A stretch of DNA of 64,000 nucleotides from Thiorhodococcus minor. Lineage in GTDB: Bacteria; Pseudomonadota; Gammaproteobacteria; Chromatiales; Chromatiaceae. The DNA is taken from NCBI RefSeq assembly GCF_010820565.1, contig NZ_JAAIJQ010000015.1, positions 20,168 through 84,167 on the forward strand, read 5' to 3'. The notes beneath the pieces are model-generated. The model ran no database searches. It was not told the DNA's origin and saw nothing but the letters and a program-made list of their open reading frames with translations. Below are positions 16,113-24,158 of the stretch, piece after piece (position 1 is the first letter of the stretch; each line of letters begins with the position of its first letter). The position numbers and the translations under genes are program-made.

Positions 16113-17738
16113 ATGGCAGACGATGCGCTTGCCCTCCTGCTCGCAGGTCTGAAACGTCCGGAGGCCTATCCCAACCCGGTCGATGTCGTCGAGCACATCG
16201 AGACCCATATTTCCCACATCTTGCTGGCTGGCGACTTCGCCTACAAGCTGAAGAAGCCGATCAACCTGGGCTTCCTGGATTTCTCGACCGCCGAGCGGCG
16301 CCGGCATTGCTGTGACGAAGAGCTGAGACTCAACCGGCGGCTCGCCCCTTCGACCTATCTCGATGTCGTCCCGGTTACGGGCTCGCCCGAGCAGCCTCGA
16401 ATCGGCGGGGCGGGGCCCGTGCTGGATCATGTGGTGCGCATGCGCCGTTTTCCGCAGGCTGCCTTGTTGGATCGCCGCCCGCTGTCACGCGATCTCATGT
16501 GTCGACTGGCCGAGCTGGTCGCCGATTTTCACGCCGAGATCCCGGTCGCTGAAGCCGATACGGACTTTGGCACGCCCGACGCCGTGCTCGAGCCAATGCT
16601 CGAGAACCTGCGCCAGGTGCGCGCGCGCGTTGCCGTGCCCGAGAACCGTCAGCGGCTCGACCGGCTCGCAGCCTGGACGCGGAAACGCTTCGTCGAGCTG
16701 ACGCCGCTCATCGAGGGCCGGCGCAGGGATGGCTTCGTGCGCGAATGCCACGGCGATATGCACCGCGGGAACATCGCGCTCGTCGGCGAGCGGATCATCA
16801 TCTTCGACGCCATCGAATTCAATCCCTATCTGCGCTGGATCGACACGGCGAGCGAGATCGCCTTTTTGGTCATGGATCTCGAGCAGGCCGGCGCCACCGA
16901 GCAGGCCCAGACCTTTCTCAACCGCTATCTCGAGCGCAGCGGCGACTATGGCGCGCTCGCCGTGCTCGACTTCTACAAGGTCTATCGTGCCATGGTGCGC
17001 TCCAAGGTCCAGGCGATCCGGCTCGGGCAACCGGATCTCGACGCGGAGGGCGAGCGCGAGGTTCGTGCCTTGTGCAGCCATTATCTCGGCCTCGCCGAGT
17101 CCTATACCCAAGGCCGCCGCCCGCGGCTGCTCATCGCCTGCGGGCTGTCCGGCTCGGGCAAGAGCCGTCTGTCGCGCCGGCTGCGGGAGGCGCTGCCGAT
17201 GGTTCATCTGCGCTCCGATCTGGAGCGCAAGCGGCTCTTCGGCCTGCATGAGCTGGCGCGCACGGCGACTCGGATGGATCGGGGCATCTATTTTCCGGAC
17301 GCCACGAACTGGACCTACGACAGGCTGCATCGGCTCGCCGATCAGGTGCTGTCGAGCGGCTACGACTGTCTCGTCGACGCGACCTTCATCGCGCGGGATC
17401 GCCGCAGGCGTTTTCAGGCGCTGGCACGCCGGCACCATGCCGGTTTTGGCATTCTGGCGCTGGACGCGCCCCTCGATGTGCTGCGCGAGCGTGTGAAGCG
17501 GCGCCTGGCCCGCGGTCGCGATGCCTCTGAGGCAACGCTCGATGTCCTGGAGCGCCAGCACGCGGGCAGGCAGTGTCTCAGCGACGCCGAGCTCAGCCAC
17601 GCCGTGCGTGTGGATACCAGCCAAGAGCCCTCGCTGCCCGACTTGTTGGCGAGCATCGAGGCCATTCTCGATCGACAAGAGGCGCCGCGCGACGACGCGG
17701 CGGATGCCTCCGAAGCCAAGGTCTGCGACTACGGCTGA
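16113..17738 (+). CDS. APH-fold kinase fused to a P-loop kinase
   Basis: A 541-residue two-domain protein. The N-terminal half resembles aminoglycoside phosphotransferase/fructosamine kinase folds: HILLAGDFAYKLKKPINLGF with an ATP-binding Lys, the Brenner-type catalytic loop ECHGDMHRGN at about 211-220, and IIIFDAIEFNP as the metal-binding Asp. The C-terminal half is a zeta-toxin/gluconate-kinase-like P-loop domain with Walker A GLSGSGKSRLSRRL at about 345. This fusion is common in proteobacteria and is annotated only as a bifunctional APH/ATP-binding protein; its substrates are unknown. ATG 16113 is chosen because upstream codons are not family-like. Confidence 0.82.
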   Translation: MADDALALLLAGLKRPEAYPNPVDVVEHIETHISHILLAGDFAYKLKKPINLGFLDFSTAERRRHCCDEELRLNRRLAPSTYLDVVPVTGSPEQPRIGGAGPVLDHVVRMRRFPQAALLDRRPLSRDLMCRLAELVADFHAEIPVAEADTDFGTPDAVLEPMLENLRQVRARVAVPENRQRLDRLAAWTRKRFVELTPLIEGRRRDGFVRECHGDMHRGNIALVGERIIIFDAIEFNPYLRWIDTASEIAFLVMDLEQAGATEQAQTFLNRYLERSGDYGALAVLDFYKVYRAMVRSKVQAIRLGQPDLDAEGEREVRALCSHYLGLAESYTQGRRPRLLIACGLSGSGKSRLSRRLREALPMVHLRSDLERKRLFGLHELARTATRMDRGIYFPDATNWTYDRLHRLADQVLSSGYDCLVDATFIARDRRRRFQALARRHHAGFGILALDAPLDVLRERVKRRLARGRDASEATLDVLERQHAGRQCLSDAELSHAVRVDTSQEPSLPDLLASIEAILDRQEAPRDDAADASEAKVCDYG

Positions 17739-17762
17739 TGCCCGTCGGTCCGGGCGGCCTCG

Positions 17763-18638
17763 CTAGATCAGGATCAGCGCGACCCCGGATAGCATGATGA
17801 TGCCGGCGGGCAGCCGTGCCGCCAGGTTCTTCTCCTTGAAGATCAAGGCCCCGTAGAGGATGCCGAAGAGCAGGCTGGTGCGCTTCACCGAGACCATGTA
17901 GGCGACCTCGACTTGCTTCACGGCCAGAAAGTGGGTGAAGACCATTGCGGACATGAGCGCACCCACGGCGATCACGCCCCAGGCGCGCTCGGCCAGCTTG
18001 AGGAGCATCCGGGGGCGCGGCAGGACGACGGCAGCGAAGACCGCGATCCCGAGCAGCCCGAAATAGAGGGCGCCGAAGGATTCCGCCGGCACGTACTGCA
18101 TGGCGCCCTTTCCGAGCGTGGCCGTCACCCCATAGATGGCCGCGACCCCCAGCATCATGCGCGAGCCGCGCTCGCGAACGATGGCGGTCAAGGGCGCCAG
18201 CCAGGTGCGCCACTGTCCCATGCGTGCATGGGTGCTGTTGAGCAGCCAGGCGCCGGCCACCACAAGGAAGATACCCGCGGCGCCCTTGGCGGAGACCTGC
18301 TCGCCCAGCAGCCCCCAGGCGATCCCGATGACGAAGACTGGCGAGAAGGCCAGATAGGGAACCGTCAGCGACAAGGGGTAGTCGCGAATGGCGGTCATGT
18401 AGAGCAGCATCGCCGCGAGCTCCAGCGGGACGAGGATGGCGATCCACAGCCAGAAGGCCGCCGGCAGCTCGGTGATTGGCGGCATGCCGGCCAGCAGCGG
18501 GGTCATCAGAAGCCCCGGAATGCAGAAGCGCACGACCAGAAGCTCGATGGCCGACAGCCCTTGGAGCCAGGCCTTGGTTGCCGCGTCCGCGCTGGCCAGG
18601 CTCAGCGCACAGAGTAGCGAGAGGGTGATCCAGCTCAA
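17763..18638 (-). CDS. EamA/DMT-family transporter
   Basis: A 291-residue inner membrane protein with ten hydrophobic helices in two EamA repeats, beginning MSWITLSLLCALSLASADAA. The block SVKRTSLLFGILYGALIFKE at about 250-270 is typical of the second repeat. These carriers export metabolites; the substrate cannot be read from sequence. It converges with the kinase fusion, whose stop is only 24 bp away. Unlike the DMT gene at 23037-23849, this copy is full length. Confidence 0.82.
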   Translation of the reverse strand: MSWITLSLLCALSLASADAATKAWLQGLSAIELLVVRFCIPGLLMTPLLAGMPPITELPAAFWLWIAILVPLELAAMLLYMTAIRDYPLSLTVPYLAFSPVFVIGIAWGLLGEQVSAKGAAGIFLVVAGAWLLNSTHARMGQWRTWLAPLTAIVRERGSRMMLGVAAIYGVTATLGKGAMQYVPAESFGALYFGLLGIAVFAAVVLPRPRMLLKLAERAWGVIAVGALMSAMVFTHFLAVKQVEVAYMVSVKRTSLLFGILYGALIFKEKNLAARLPAGIIMLSGVALILI

Positions 18639-18714
18639 TGATGGGCGTCCTGGTGAGCCAGAAGCAGGCAGTTGGTCCGGCGCACGGGCTGGCTTCGACC
18701 GCCAGAGACTGTGC

Positions 18715-19803
18715 TCAGGGCGCGTCTTTCGGCGAGTCAGCTGGCAATGTCAAGGGGCGCGGTGGTGCGATGACGTCGATGCCGGCACCTGGGCGATGGG
18801 CATTCTCGCTGATGCGTCGTCGCCAGGCCTTGGCGCCGGGCTGGCCTTGGAAGAGCCCCAGCAGATGGCGGCTCATGGCGCTCAAGGGCACGCCGTCCGC
18901 GAGCTGGCGCTCGGCATAGGGCAGGAACTGCTCGAGCACCTCTTGGCGCGTCGGGATAGGGTCGTCGTCGCCGAAGATGATGCGGTCCGCATGCGCCAGC
19001 ATCCAGGGGTTCTGGTAGGCCTCGCGCCCGATCATGACGCCGTCGAGGTCGCCCAAGAAAGCGGTCGCCTGCTCGAGGGTCTTGATGCCGCCGTTGATCG
19101 CCAGACATAGATCCGGGAAGTCGCGTCTGAGCTGGCGCACGACGTCATAGCGCAACGGCGGGATGTCGCGATTCTCCTTGGGACTCAGCCCCTTCAGCCA
19201 GGCCTTGCGGGCATGGACGATGATCGCGTCGCAGCCGACCTGGGCGAGCGCACCGATGAAGTCCACCAGCTCCCCGTAACTGTCTCTGTCGTCGATCCCG
19301 ATGCGGCACTTCACCGTCACTGGCAGGCTGACCGCATCCTTCATCGCCGCGACGCAGTCCGCGACCACAGCGGGCTCCGCCATCAGGCAGGCGCCGAAGC
19401 GCCCGTTCTGAACCCGGTCGGAGGGGCAGCCGACGTTGACATTGATCTCGTCATAGCCCCAATCCGCCCCCATGCGCGCGCAGGTCGCCATGTCTTTCGG
19501 ATCCGATCCGCCGAGCTGGAGCGCGACCGGGTGCTCCGCCGGATCGAAGCGCAAGAAGCGGTTGCGGTCTCCGTGGATGAGCGCGCCTGTGGTGATCATC
19601 TCCGAGTAGAGCAGGGTGTGTCGGCTGATCAAGCGCAGGAAATACCGGCAGTGGCGATCCGTCCAATCCAACATCGGGGCTACGGACAGGCGCCTGTCTA
19701 GCTGTCCTGTCTGTGATTTTGTGCCAGCGGCTGGATTCTCTGGTCTTCCGCGCGTCTCGCGGAGGTCTTGGTTCGTCATCGTTTGGTCGTGCTCGGAAGC
19801 CAT
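18715..19803 (-). CDS. dusA: tRNA-dihydrouridine synthase A
   Basis: A 362-residue FMN enzyme that reduces U20/U20a in tRNA. The catalytic TIM barrel starts near residue 38 (LSVAPMLDWTDRHCRYFLRL). The catalytic Cys is in NVNVGCPSDRVQNGRFGACLM, the FMN-phosphate region is AINGGIKTL, and VMIGREAYQNPWML is typical. DRVQNGRFGACLM is the DusA form of the motif. The first 30 or so residues are a non-conserved extension, so translation might begin at the second Met (about residue 9). Confidence 0.93.
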   Translation of the reverse strand: MASEHDQTMTNQDLRETRGRPENPAAGTKSQTGQLDRRLSVAPMLDWTDRHCRYFLRLISRHTLLYSEMITTGALIHGDRNRFLRFDPAEHPVALQLGGSDPKDMATCARMGADWGYDEINVNVGCPSDRVQNGRFGACLMAEPAVVADCVAAMKDAVSLPVTVKCRIGIDDRDSYGELVDFIGALAQVGCDAIIVHARKAWLKGLSPKENRDIPPLRYDVVRQLRRDFPDLCLAINGGIKTLEQATAFLGDLDGVMIGREAYQNPWMLAHADRIIFGDDDPIPTRQEVLEQFLPYAERQLADGVPLSAMSRHLLGLFQGQPGAKAWRRRISENAHRPGAGIDVIAPPRPLTLPADSPKDAP

Positions 19804-20568
19804 TTCCTAGGCGATTGCCGGAAGTTCGTCTACCAGGTGGCGTCAAGACAAGCCAGATGGGATGAGAGTTGACAGAAATCGCCTTACCGTCCCCGGGGGG
19901 AGAGCCTTGAGACAGCCACATGGCCGCCGTCATTGCGCGTAAGCGCCAGAATCGGGCGACAGTCTACACTGCTCGGATCCGCCCGAAAGAAGCGAGCACC
20001 AGCGGACGCTCAGGACGCGGGAGATCGCGAGGTTCGCGCGCAGCCGGTGGGAGCGGCTTCCCGCCGCGAAGGACGCTTGATCGCGGCGGGGGCCTTCCCT
20101 GCACGATGCTGCCGCATGCTGCGCCGCACTGCCCGACCGGAGTCTTGTTGAGGGTGCGCGCTGGAGCACCACTGGGCTTGCCCGAGCGGTACACAAATGA
20201 TTCACTTGCCGTGACGCCTCGCCGTGGGACGTCGCGCCCCTGACCCAGCCAAGTCCATGAACCTAGATTCGGCAGTTGACCGCTTCGTGCTTCATGCAAG
20301 GCCTTGATCACTTTCAAGATCGGGGTTTCCTGCTGGCTCACCCGCCGGGTGAAGCCCGCCCAACCGCCGGATCTAGGATGAAGCCATGCCGCGTCCCATC
20401 ACCCTGCGTCCCGAGCAGCCTGCCGCTGAAGGGGCGCTAGGCGGGAGGGGGCATCGCGCGGGGTTTCTGGCCCTGGAGTGAGGTGAGGACCGGGGGCGCG
20501 ATTTGCTCCCGGATGCGCTGGAGCATGGTGTTGAGCGGGCTTGGGCTCTGAGTGATGGAGGGAGCGCT
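19804..20568. other. 765-bp gap without a convincing gene
   Basis: Open frames here have no recognisable domain and atypical composition. A REP-like palindrome (GGGAGCGGCTTCCCGCCGCG) lies at about 20049-20068. The rightmost 100 bp lead into the hemerythrin gene. Otherwise nothing is seen. Confidence 0.4.
20049..20072. repeat. REP-like palindromic element
   Basis: The stretch GTGGGAGCGGCTTCCCGCCG closely resembles the GGGAGCGGGCTTGCCCGCGA repeats of gammaproteobacteria, with GAGCGG and CCGCGA-type arms. It sits in a long non-coding gap, the usual location for REP sequences. Only one copy was noticed in this window. Confidence 0.4.
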
Positions 20569-20967
20569 ATGGAGATTTCCTGGGATCGGAAGTTCGAGGT
20601 CGGCCATGAGCGGATCGACTTCGAGCACCGGATCTTCCTCGGGCTCATCGTCGATCTGGATACCGCGATCTGCGCAGGGGCAAGCAAGGAGCGGCTGTCG
20701 CGGATCGGCAGGGAAGTCGAGGCCTAGGCCCGATTCCATTTCTTCAGCGAGGAGAACATCATGATCGATGTGGGCTACCCCGACTATGATGCGCATCGCT
20801 GTGAGCACAAGCGCCTGCTTGCCCTGCTCGAGGACCGGGCCTACTCCGTCCTGCACGACGAGATGAGTCCGCTCGGATTGGCGACCTTCCTGTTCGAATG
20901 GTTCGCGCTGCATAGGATACAGGTCGACAAGAAGCTTGGTGCTTTCCTCCGCGAGCGGGACTTCTGA
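20569..20967 (+). pseudogene. Bacteriohemerythrin interrupted by an in-frame TAG
   Basis: The reading frame from ATG 20569 (ribosome site GGAGG) encodes a hemerythrin-family oxygen-binding protein of about 130 residues. It is cut by TAG at 20725-20727 and resumes in the same frame. The N-terminal part has VGHERIDFEHRIFLGLI. After the stop come ARFHFFSEENIM, DAHRCEHKRLLALL and WFALHRIQVDKKLGAFL. All iron-ligand positions of the family are thus present across the stop, which replaces what is normally a Tyr (EAYARFHF). A single TAC/TAT-to-TAG change explains it. A downstream ATG at 20761 could make a C-terminal fragment only. Confidence 0.75.
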
Positions 20968-21198
20968 ATCTTGAGCGATCGACATCGCGAGGTCGGCTCC
21001 GGGGCAGGTCGCTTGATTGCAGGAATCCTCTGGTGCTCGGGCGGGCGCCGACGGTCGCCATGACCTGGCGCCATCTCGATGTAGAGTTTGTTGCCTCAGA
21101 CCGCAGGTGGACATCGGGCCGAGGTGCTCTGCCGCGGTCGATTCACCCGCATCCTGATTTCCAGATCTGGACCGACTGGCTTCCGGGTGATGTCGCGC

Positions 21199-21393
21199 TC
21201 AGGTCCTGGCTCGCCGGTGTGCCGACTGCCTTCGCCAGTGAACGCGCATCTTCATGATGAGCATACTCGCCGCGATGAGCGTGACACCGCAGACGACGGC
21301 CACGACCGTCGAGGCGAACAGAAGGCAGAAGAAACCGGCAAGGATCCCGGCGTAAGGGAAGGTCTCGTAGATGATAGAAGGAAGCCGTTTCAT
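21199..21393 (-). CDS. Small membrane protein (64 aa)
   Basis: It begins MKRLPSIIYETFPYAGILAG and has two hydrophobic helices (ILAGFFCLLFASTVVAVVCG and VTLIAASMLIM), then a basic tail. The K-L/R-P-S-x-x-Y-E start resembles a small membrane protein I have seen near hemerythrin genes in sulfur bacteria, but no function is known to me. It lies in an otherwise gene-poor stretch; the neighbouring 20968-21198 holds nothing visible. Confidence 0.55.
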   Translation of the reverse strand: MKRLPSIIYETFPYAGILAGFFCLLFASTVVAVVCGVTLIAASMLIMKMRVHWRRQSAHRRART

Positions 21394-21812
21394 GCGGGGT
21401 GCTCCGAAACAGGCTTTGAGGGAGGATGAGGTTGCGTCTTGCTCCTTCCAGTGTGGACGACGCGCGACAAAACTGCCAGGTCATGCCGGAATCGCCTTGG
21501 CCGGGCCTGGGGTAGACGCGCCCGACTGGGGCTTGGCCTGTCGCCATCAGGTGATGACGCGGCCCGAGCCAGGGCGGCGACTTGGTGGCTGCGACTGGTG
21601 CTCCTCGCGTCTGCGTCGATGCGTCGAAGTGCAGTATCATGCTTCGGGTGCTCAGTAAGGCTCCTGCTGTGGCGGTTGACGATGACGGTCCCGAGCGCCT
21701 TTGGCCCACCGCCTGTTGGAGTCGTCTGACGCACCGGAACGCTGGGCGCGCCTAGGGAAAGCCCGCGGAGCCGTTCGGCTTTGTCTGGTGATGGCGTGAT
21801 CGCGGCCTGGAT
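21394..21812. other. Gene-poor gap
   Basis: No ORF here has family features. Low-level open frames exist on both strands but look like chance in high-GC DNA. No repeat or RNA was seen. Confidence 0.35.
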
Positions 21813-22898
21813 GTGAGCGCCAAGAGGCAGAGAATGTGCTGGATCGTTAATTCCCAGCCACTGGGCTCAAGCGTCGGCGGCCCTGCTCGCGAGAGCAAGC
21901 CCCGAGGGCGTCCTGGCGTCTCCCATGCCGTCGTGCGGGGGCGGCGTATCTTTTGCGTGATCGCCGCGCTGCTTATCCTCGGGGGGCGGTCGAGCGCCGC
22001 GGATCTGTCCGTTGGGGATGGGGTGAGCGGCGACCTCGATCGGCGCTGGTACGATCAAGGTCAGGCCTACGTGGCGAATCAGCTGTATGCCGCTGCCGTC
22101 TGGCTCGACAGCTTCTTCGGGGATCCTCGGGCCGAAGCCGCGGACGGCACGGATGCCTATCTGCATGTCATCTTCGATGGCTTCTATTCCGGTGTCGAGG
22201 ACGAGAGCGAGAACGGCATCAAGTTTCGCGGCGGAGCCAACCTCGAGCGACTGAACGAGCGGCTGCGCCTGGTGGTGACCAGCGATGCCGATGCTGCCGT
22301 CACCGGGCGTGAGCTCGCAGGCACGGCCAGGGACGAGGTGAGGGATACCGACGGTGCCGTGGGCCTGAGCTATCTCTTTCGTGACCGGCCTGGGCAGAAG
22401 TTCTCTCTGGGCGGTGGCGTTTCCGGCGGCCTGTCTCCAAGCTTCCTCCTTGCCGGACGGCACCGTTACGCCAAGTCTTGGACGTCTCGTACCGCCTCGC
22501 ATGTCACCTCGACACTCTATTGGAAGTCGGATGACGGGCCGGGCGTCAGTAGCCTCGTCGACTACGAATGGATATCCGATCCGGACACCCTGTGGCGTTA
22601 CACAGTCTTCGGCAACTTTCGTGAAGAGACCGGCGGTGTGGACTGGTCCACACAGGCCAAGTGGGCAAGGCGGCTCGACGACAAGACGGCCGTCAACATT
22701 CGCGCCGGCGTGCAGGGCAATACCGAGCCGAGCAACGTCCTTACGGAGGGCTGGCTCAAGGTTCTCTATCGGCGCAACTTCCTTCGCTCTTGGCTGTTCT
22801 ATGAGGTCGAGCCCGGCCTCTCCTGGCACGAGCGTGTCCAATATCGCACCGAGCCGACGATCGCGCTCCGGCTAGAGATCCAATTCCGCCGTGACTGA
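21813..22898 (+). CDS. Outer membrane beta-barrel-like protein of unknown function
   Basis: A protein of 361 residues from the first ATG. A hydrophobic export signal appears only at about 42-62 (IFCVIAALLILGG, then SSAAD). Translation may therefore really start at GTG 21933, which gives a normal 24-residue signal peptide. The mature part alternates polar and hydrophobic residues with repeated short strands (RLRLVVTSDADAAVTG, FSLGGGVSGGLSPSFLLAGR, TLWRYTVFGNFREETGGVDW) and ends in TIALRLEIQFRRD. This looks like a barrel. I do not recognise the family. Confidence 0.6.
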   Translation: MSAKRQRMCWIVNSQPLGSSVGGPARESKPRGRPGVSHAVVRGRRIFCVIAALLILGGRSSAADLSVGDGVSGDLDRRWYDQGQAYVANQLYAAAVWLDSFFGDPRAEAADGTDAYLHVIFDGFYSGVEDESENGIKFRGGANLERLNERLRLVVTSDADAAVTGRELAGTARDEVRDTDGAVGLSYLFRDRPGQKFSLGGGVSGGLSPSFLLAGRHRYAKSWTSRTASHVTSTLYWKSDDGPGVSSLVDYEWISDPDTLWRYTVFGNFREETGGVDWSTQAKWARRLDDKTAVNIRAGVQGNTEPSNVLTEGWLKVLYRRNFLRSWLFYEVEPGLSWHERVQYRTEPTIALRLEIQFRRD

Positions 22899-23036
22899 GC
22901 GGCGGTGCGACCCGCCGCCGACGGGATCTGCCGGCTATGCCGCTCGCAGCCACCGCTGCCACCGCTCCCCCCACTCGAAGCAGGCCAGCCCGATGAGAAT
23001 GATGCCGCTGCCCATCCAGACGCGCGGGCTGAGCAC

Positions 23037-23849
23037 CTAGTCGTTCGCGATCTGGCCCAAGAACAACGCCAAGACAGGCGTGATGAGCGTGATCAGCGCA
23101 ACCCGGCTGGCCTCGACCCGATGCAGGACGTCGTAGTAGAGGATGAAACCGAGCGCCGAGCCGAAACACGCCAGATAGAGGATCGACCAGGCTGACCTGG
23201 GTGTGATCCCGCTCGGTATCTCGGCGTCGAGAAGGGCCCAGCTCAGCAAGAACAACGGGACCGCGATCAGCAGGGCGCCAGTCGTGGTCTCCAGCGGGTG
23301 CAGGCGTGCCCTGATGCGTTTGACCCAGACCGCGCTGGCTGCGTGGATAAGCACGGAGGCGCAGACACCGCCCACGCCCAGCAAGGCGCTTCCGCCGAGC
23401 GCTAGGCTCTGGCCAAAGATCAAGGCCAGGCCGCCGATTCCCAGCGCGATCCCAAGCAGACGTCCGGGCGTCAGGGCGCGCTCCCCGAGCCACAAGGCTG
23501 CCAAGAGCGCTGTGACAATGGGCGTGAGTCCGAACAGCACTGAGATCAGGCCGGATGGGATGAACTGAGAGGCCCAGTAGACGCAGCTCATCGCGCCCCA
23601 GATGCCGAGCCCAGCCGCCAAATAGGTATGCAGTGCCTTGCGGTGCCAGCGGACGCGGCGGCTCATCAGGGCGACTAGGGCCAGGCAGATGAAGACGCCC
23701 AGCACCATGCGTGAGGTGACACCGAACAGAAAGCCTGCCGACTCGCTGCTCCACTTGATCGCCAGTGGCGTCGTTGCCCAGATGAGCACGACGCCAATGA
23801 ATGCCGCCGGAGCGGACACTGTCCACCTCCGTTTAGGTTGGCTCGACAA
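23037..23849 (-). CDS. EamA/DMT transporter, truncated by an in-frame TAG
   Basis: As translated, 270 residues with nine hydrophobic helices, ending GQIAND. Reading through TAG 23037-23039 continues the same frame for 34 more residues to a second TAG at 22935. It supplies the missing tenth helix (WMGSGIILIGLACFEWG) and a normal basic terminus. The full-length gene would be 22935-23849. A GAG-to-TAG change in the common NDE(x)LS turn explains it. The EamA repeats are otherwise intact: GVVLIWATTPLAIKWSSESA at the start and VLFGLTPIVTALLAALWLGE near the middle. The substrate is unknown. The product is probably inactive or impaired. Confidence 0.72.
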   Translation of the reverse strand: MSSQPKRRWTVSAPAAFIGVVLIWATTPLAIKWSSESAGFLFGVTSRMVLGVFICLALVALMSRRVRWHRKALHTYLAAGLGIWGAMSCVYWASQFIPSGLISVLFGLTPIVTALLAALWLGERALTPGRLLGIALGIGGLALIFGQSLALGGSALLGVGGVCASVLIHAASAVWVKRIRARLHPLETTTGALLIAVPLFLLSWALLDAEIPSGITPRSAWSILYLACFGSALGFILYYDVLHRVEASRVALITLITPVLALFLGQIAND

Positions 23850-23850
23850 C

Positions 23851-23883
23851 GAAAAAGGCCGCGGTTTGGATGCCGCGGCCTTG
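23851..23883 (-). terminator. Intrinsic terminator on the minus strand
   Basis: Arms AAGGCCGCGG (23855-23864) and CCGCGGCCTT (23873-23882) form a 10-bp stem. Read on the minus strand it is followed by five U. It lies directly before the DMT gene start, so it must end a leftward transcript that begins to its right, where no protein gene is annotated. Confidence 0.6.
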
Positions 23884-23917
23884 GGGATCTGATTGAGAAA
23901 TCGACGACTTTCTCGAT

Positions 23918-24004
23918 TCAGTCAGGCACGCGGTATCTGCGGAGCCAGCGCATTGGGCGGCTCACGACGATTCGATGCCAACGGGTGTGAATCGAGATAA
24001 TCAT
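23918..24004 (-). CDS. Putative 28-residue basic peptide ORF
   Basis: A short ORF upstream of the minus-strand terminator. N-terminus MIISIHTRWHRIVVSRP, C-terminus LRRYRVPD, eight Arg. A second hairpin (GAATCGAGAAA with TTTCTCAATC) lies between it and the terminator. It could be a small peptide, part of a small RNA, or chance. No ribosome site is obvious. Confidence 0.2.
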   Translation of the reverse strand: MIISIHTRWHRIVVSRPMRWLRRYRVPD

Positions 24005-24158
24005 GGCCCGAGTGTCACTCATCCTGCTCGGTCCAACAAGCCTTTCTTCGGCACGTCCTACGAATCGGTCCTGCGGTCGGGCGTCCCGTCAGGTCGAAAT
24101 TTCGTGATGCTGCACCGACCTCGTCACGGGTGGAAGCAATTTGGACGGGCATGAGCGC

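Noticed and set aside
19964..20341. A minus-strand frame of 125 codons in the dusA-hemerythrin gap
   Set aside because: Pro/Gly/Arg-rich, spans the REP-like repeat and lacks any domain; likely chance.
20725..23039. Genome-wide recoding of TAG as an amino acid
   Set aside because: Many intact genes in the window end in TAG, for example those ending at 3793 and 9182, so TAG is a normal stop here; decay explains the two interruptions more simply.
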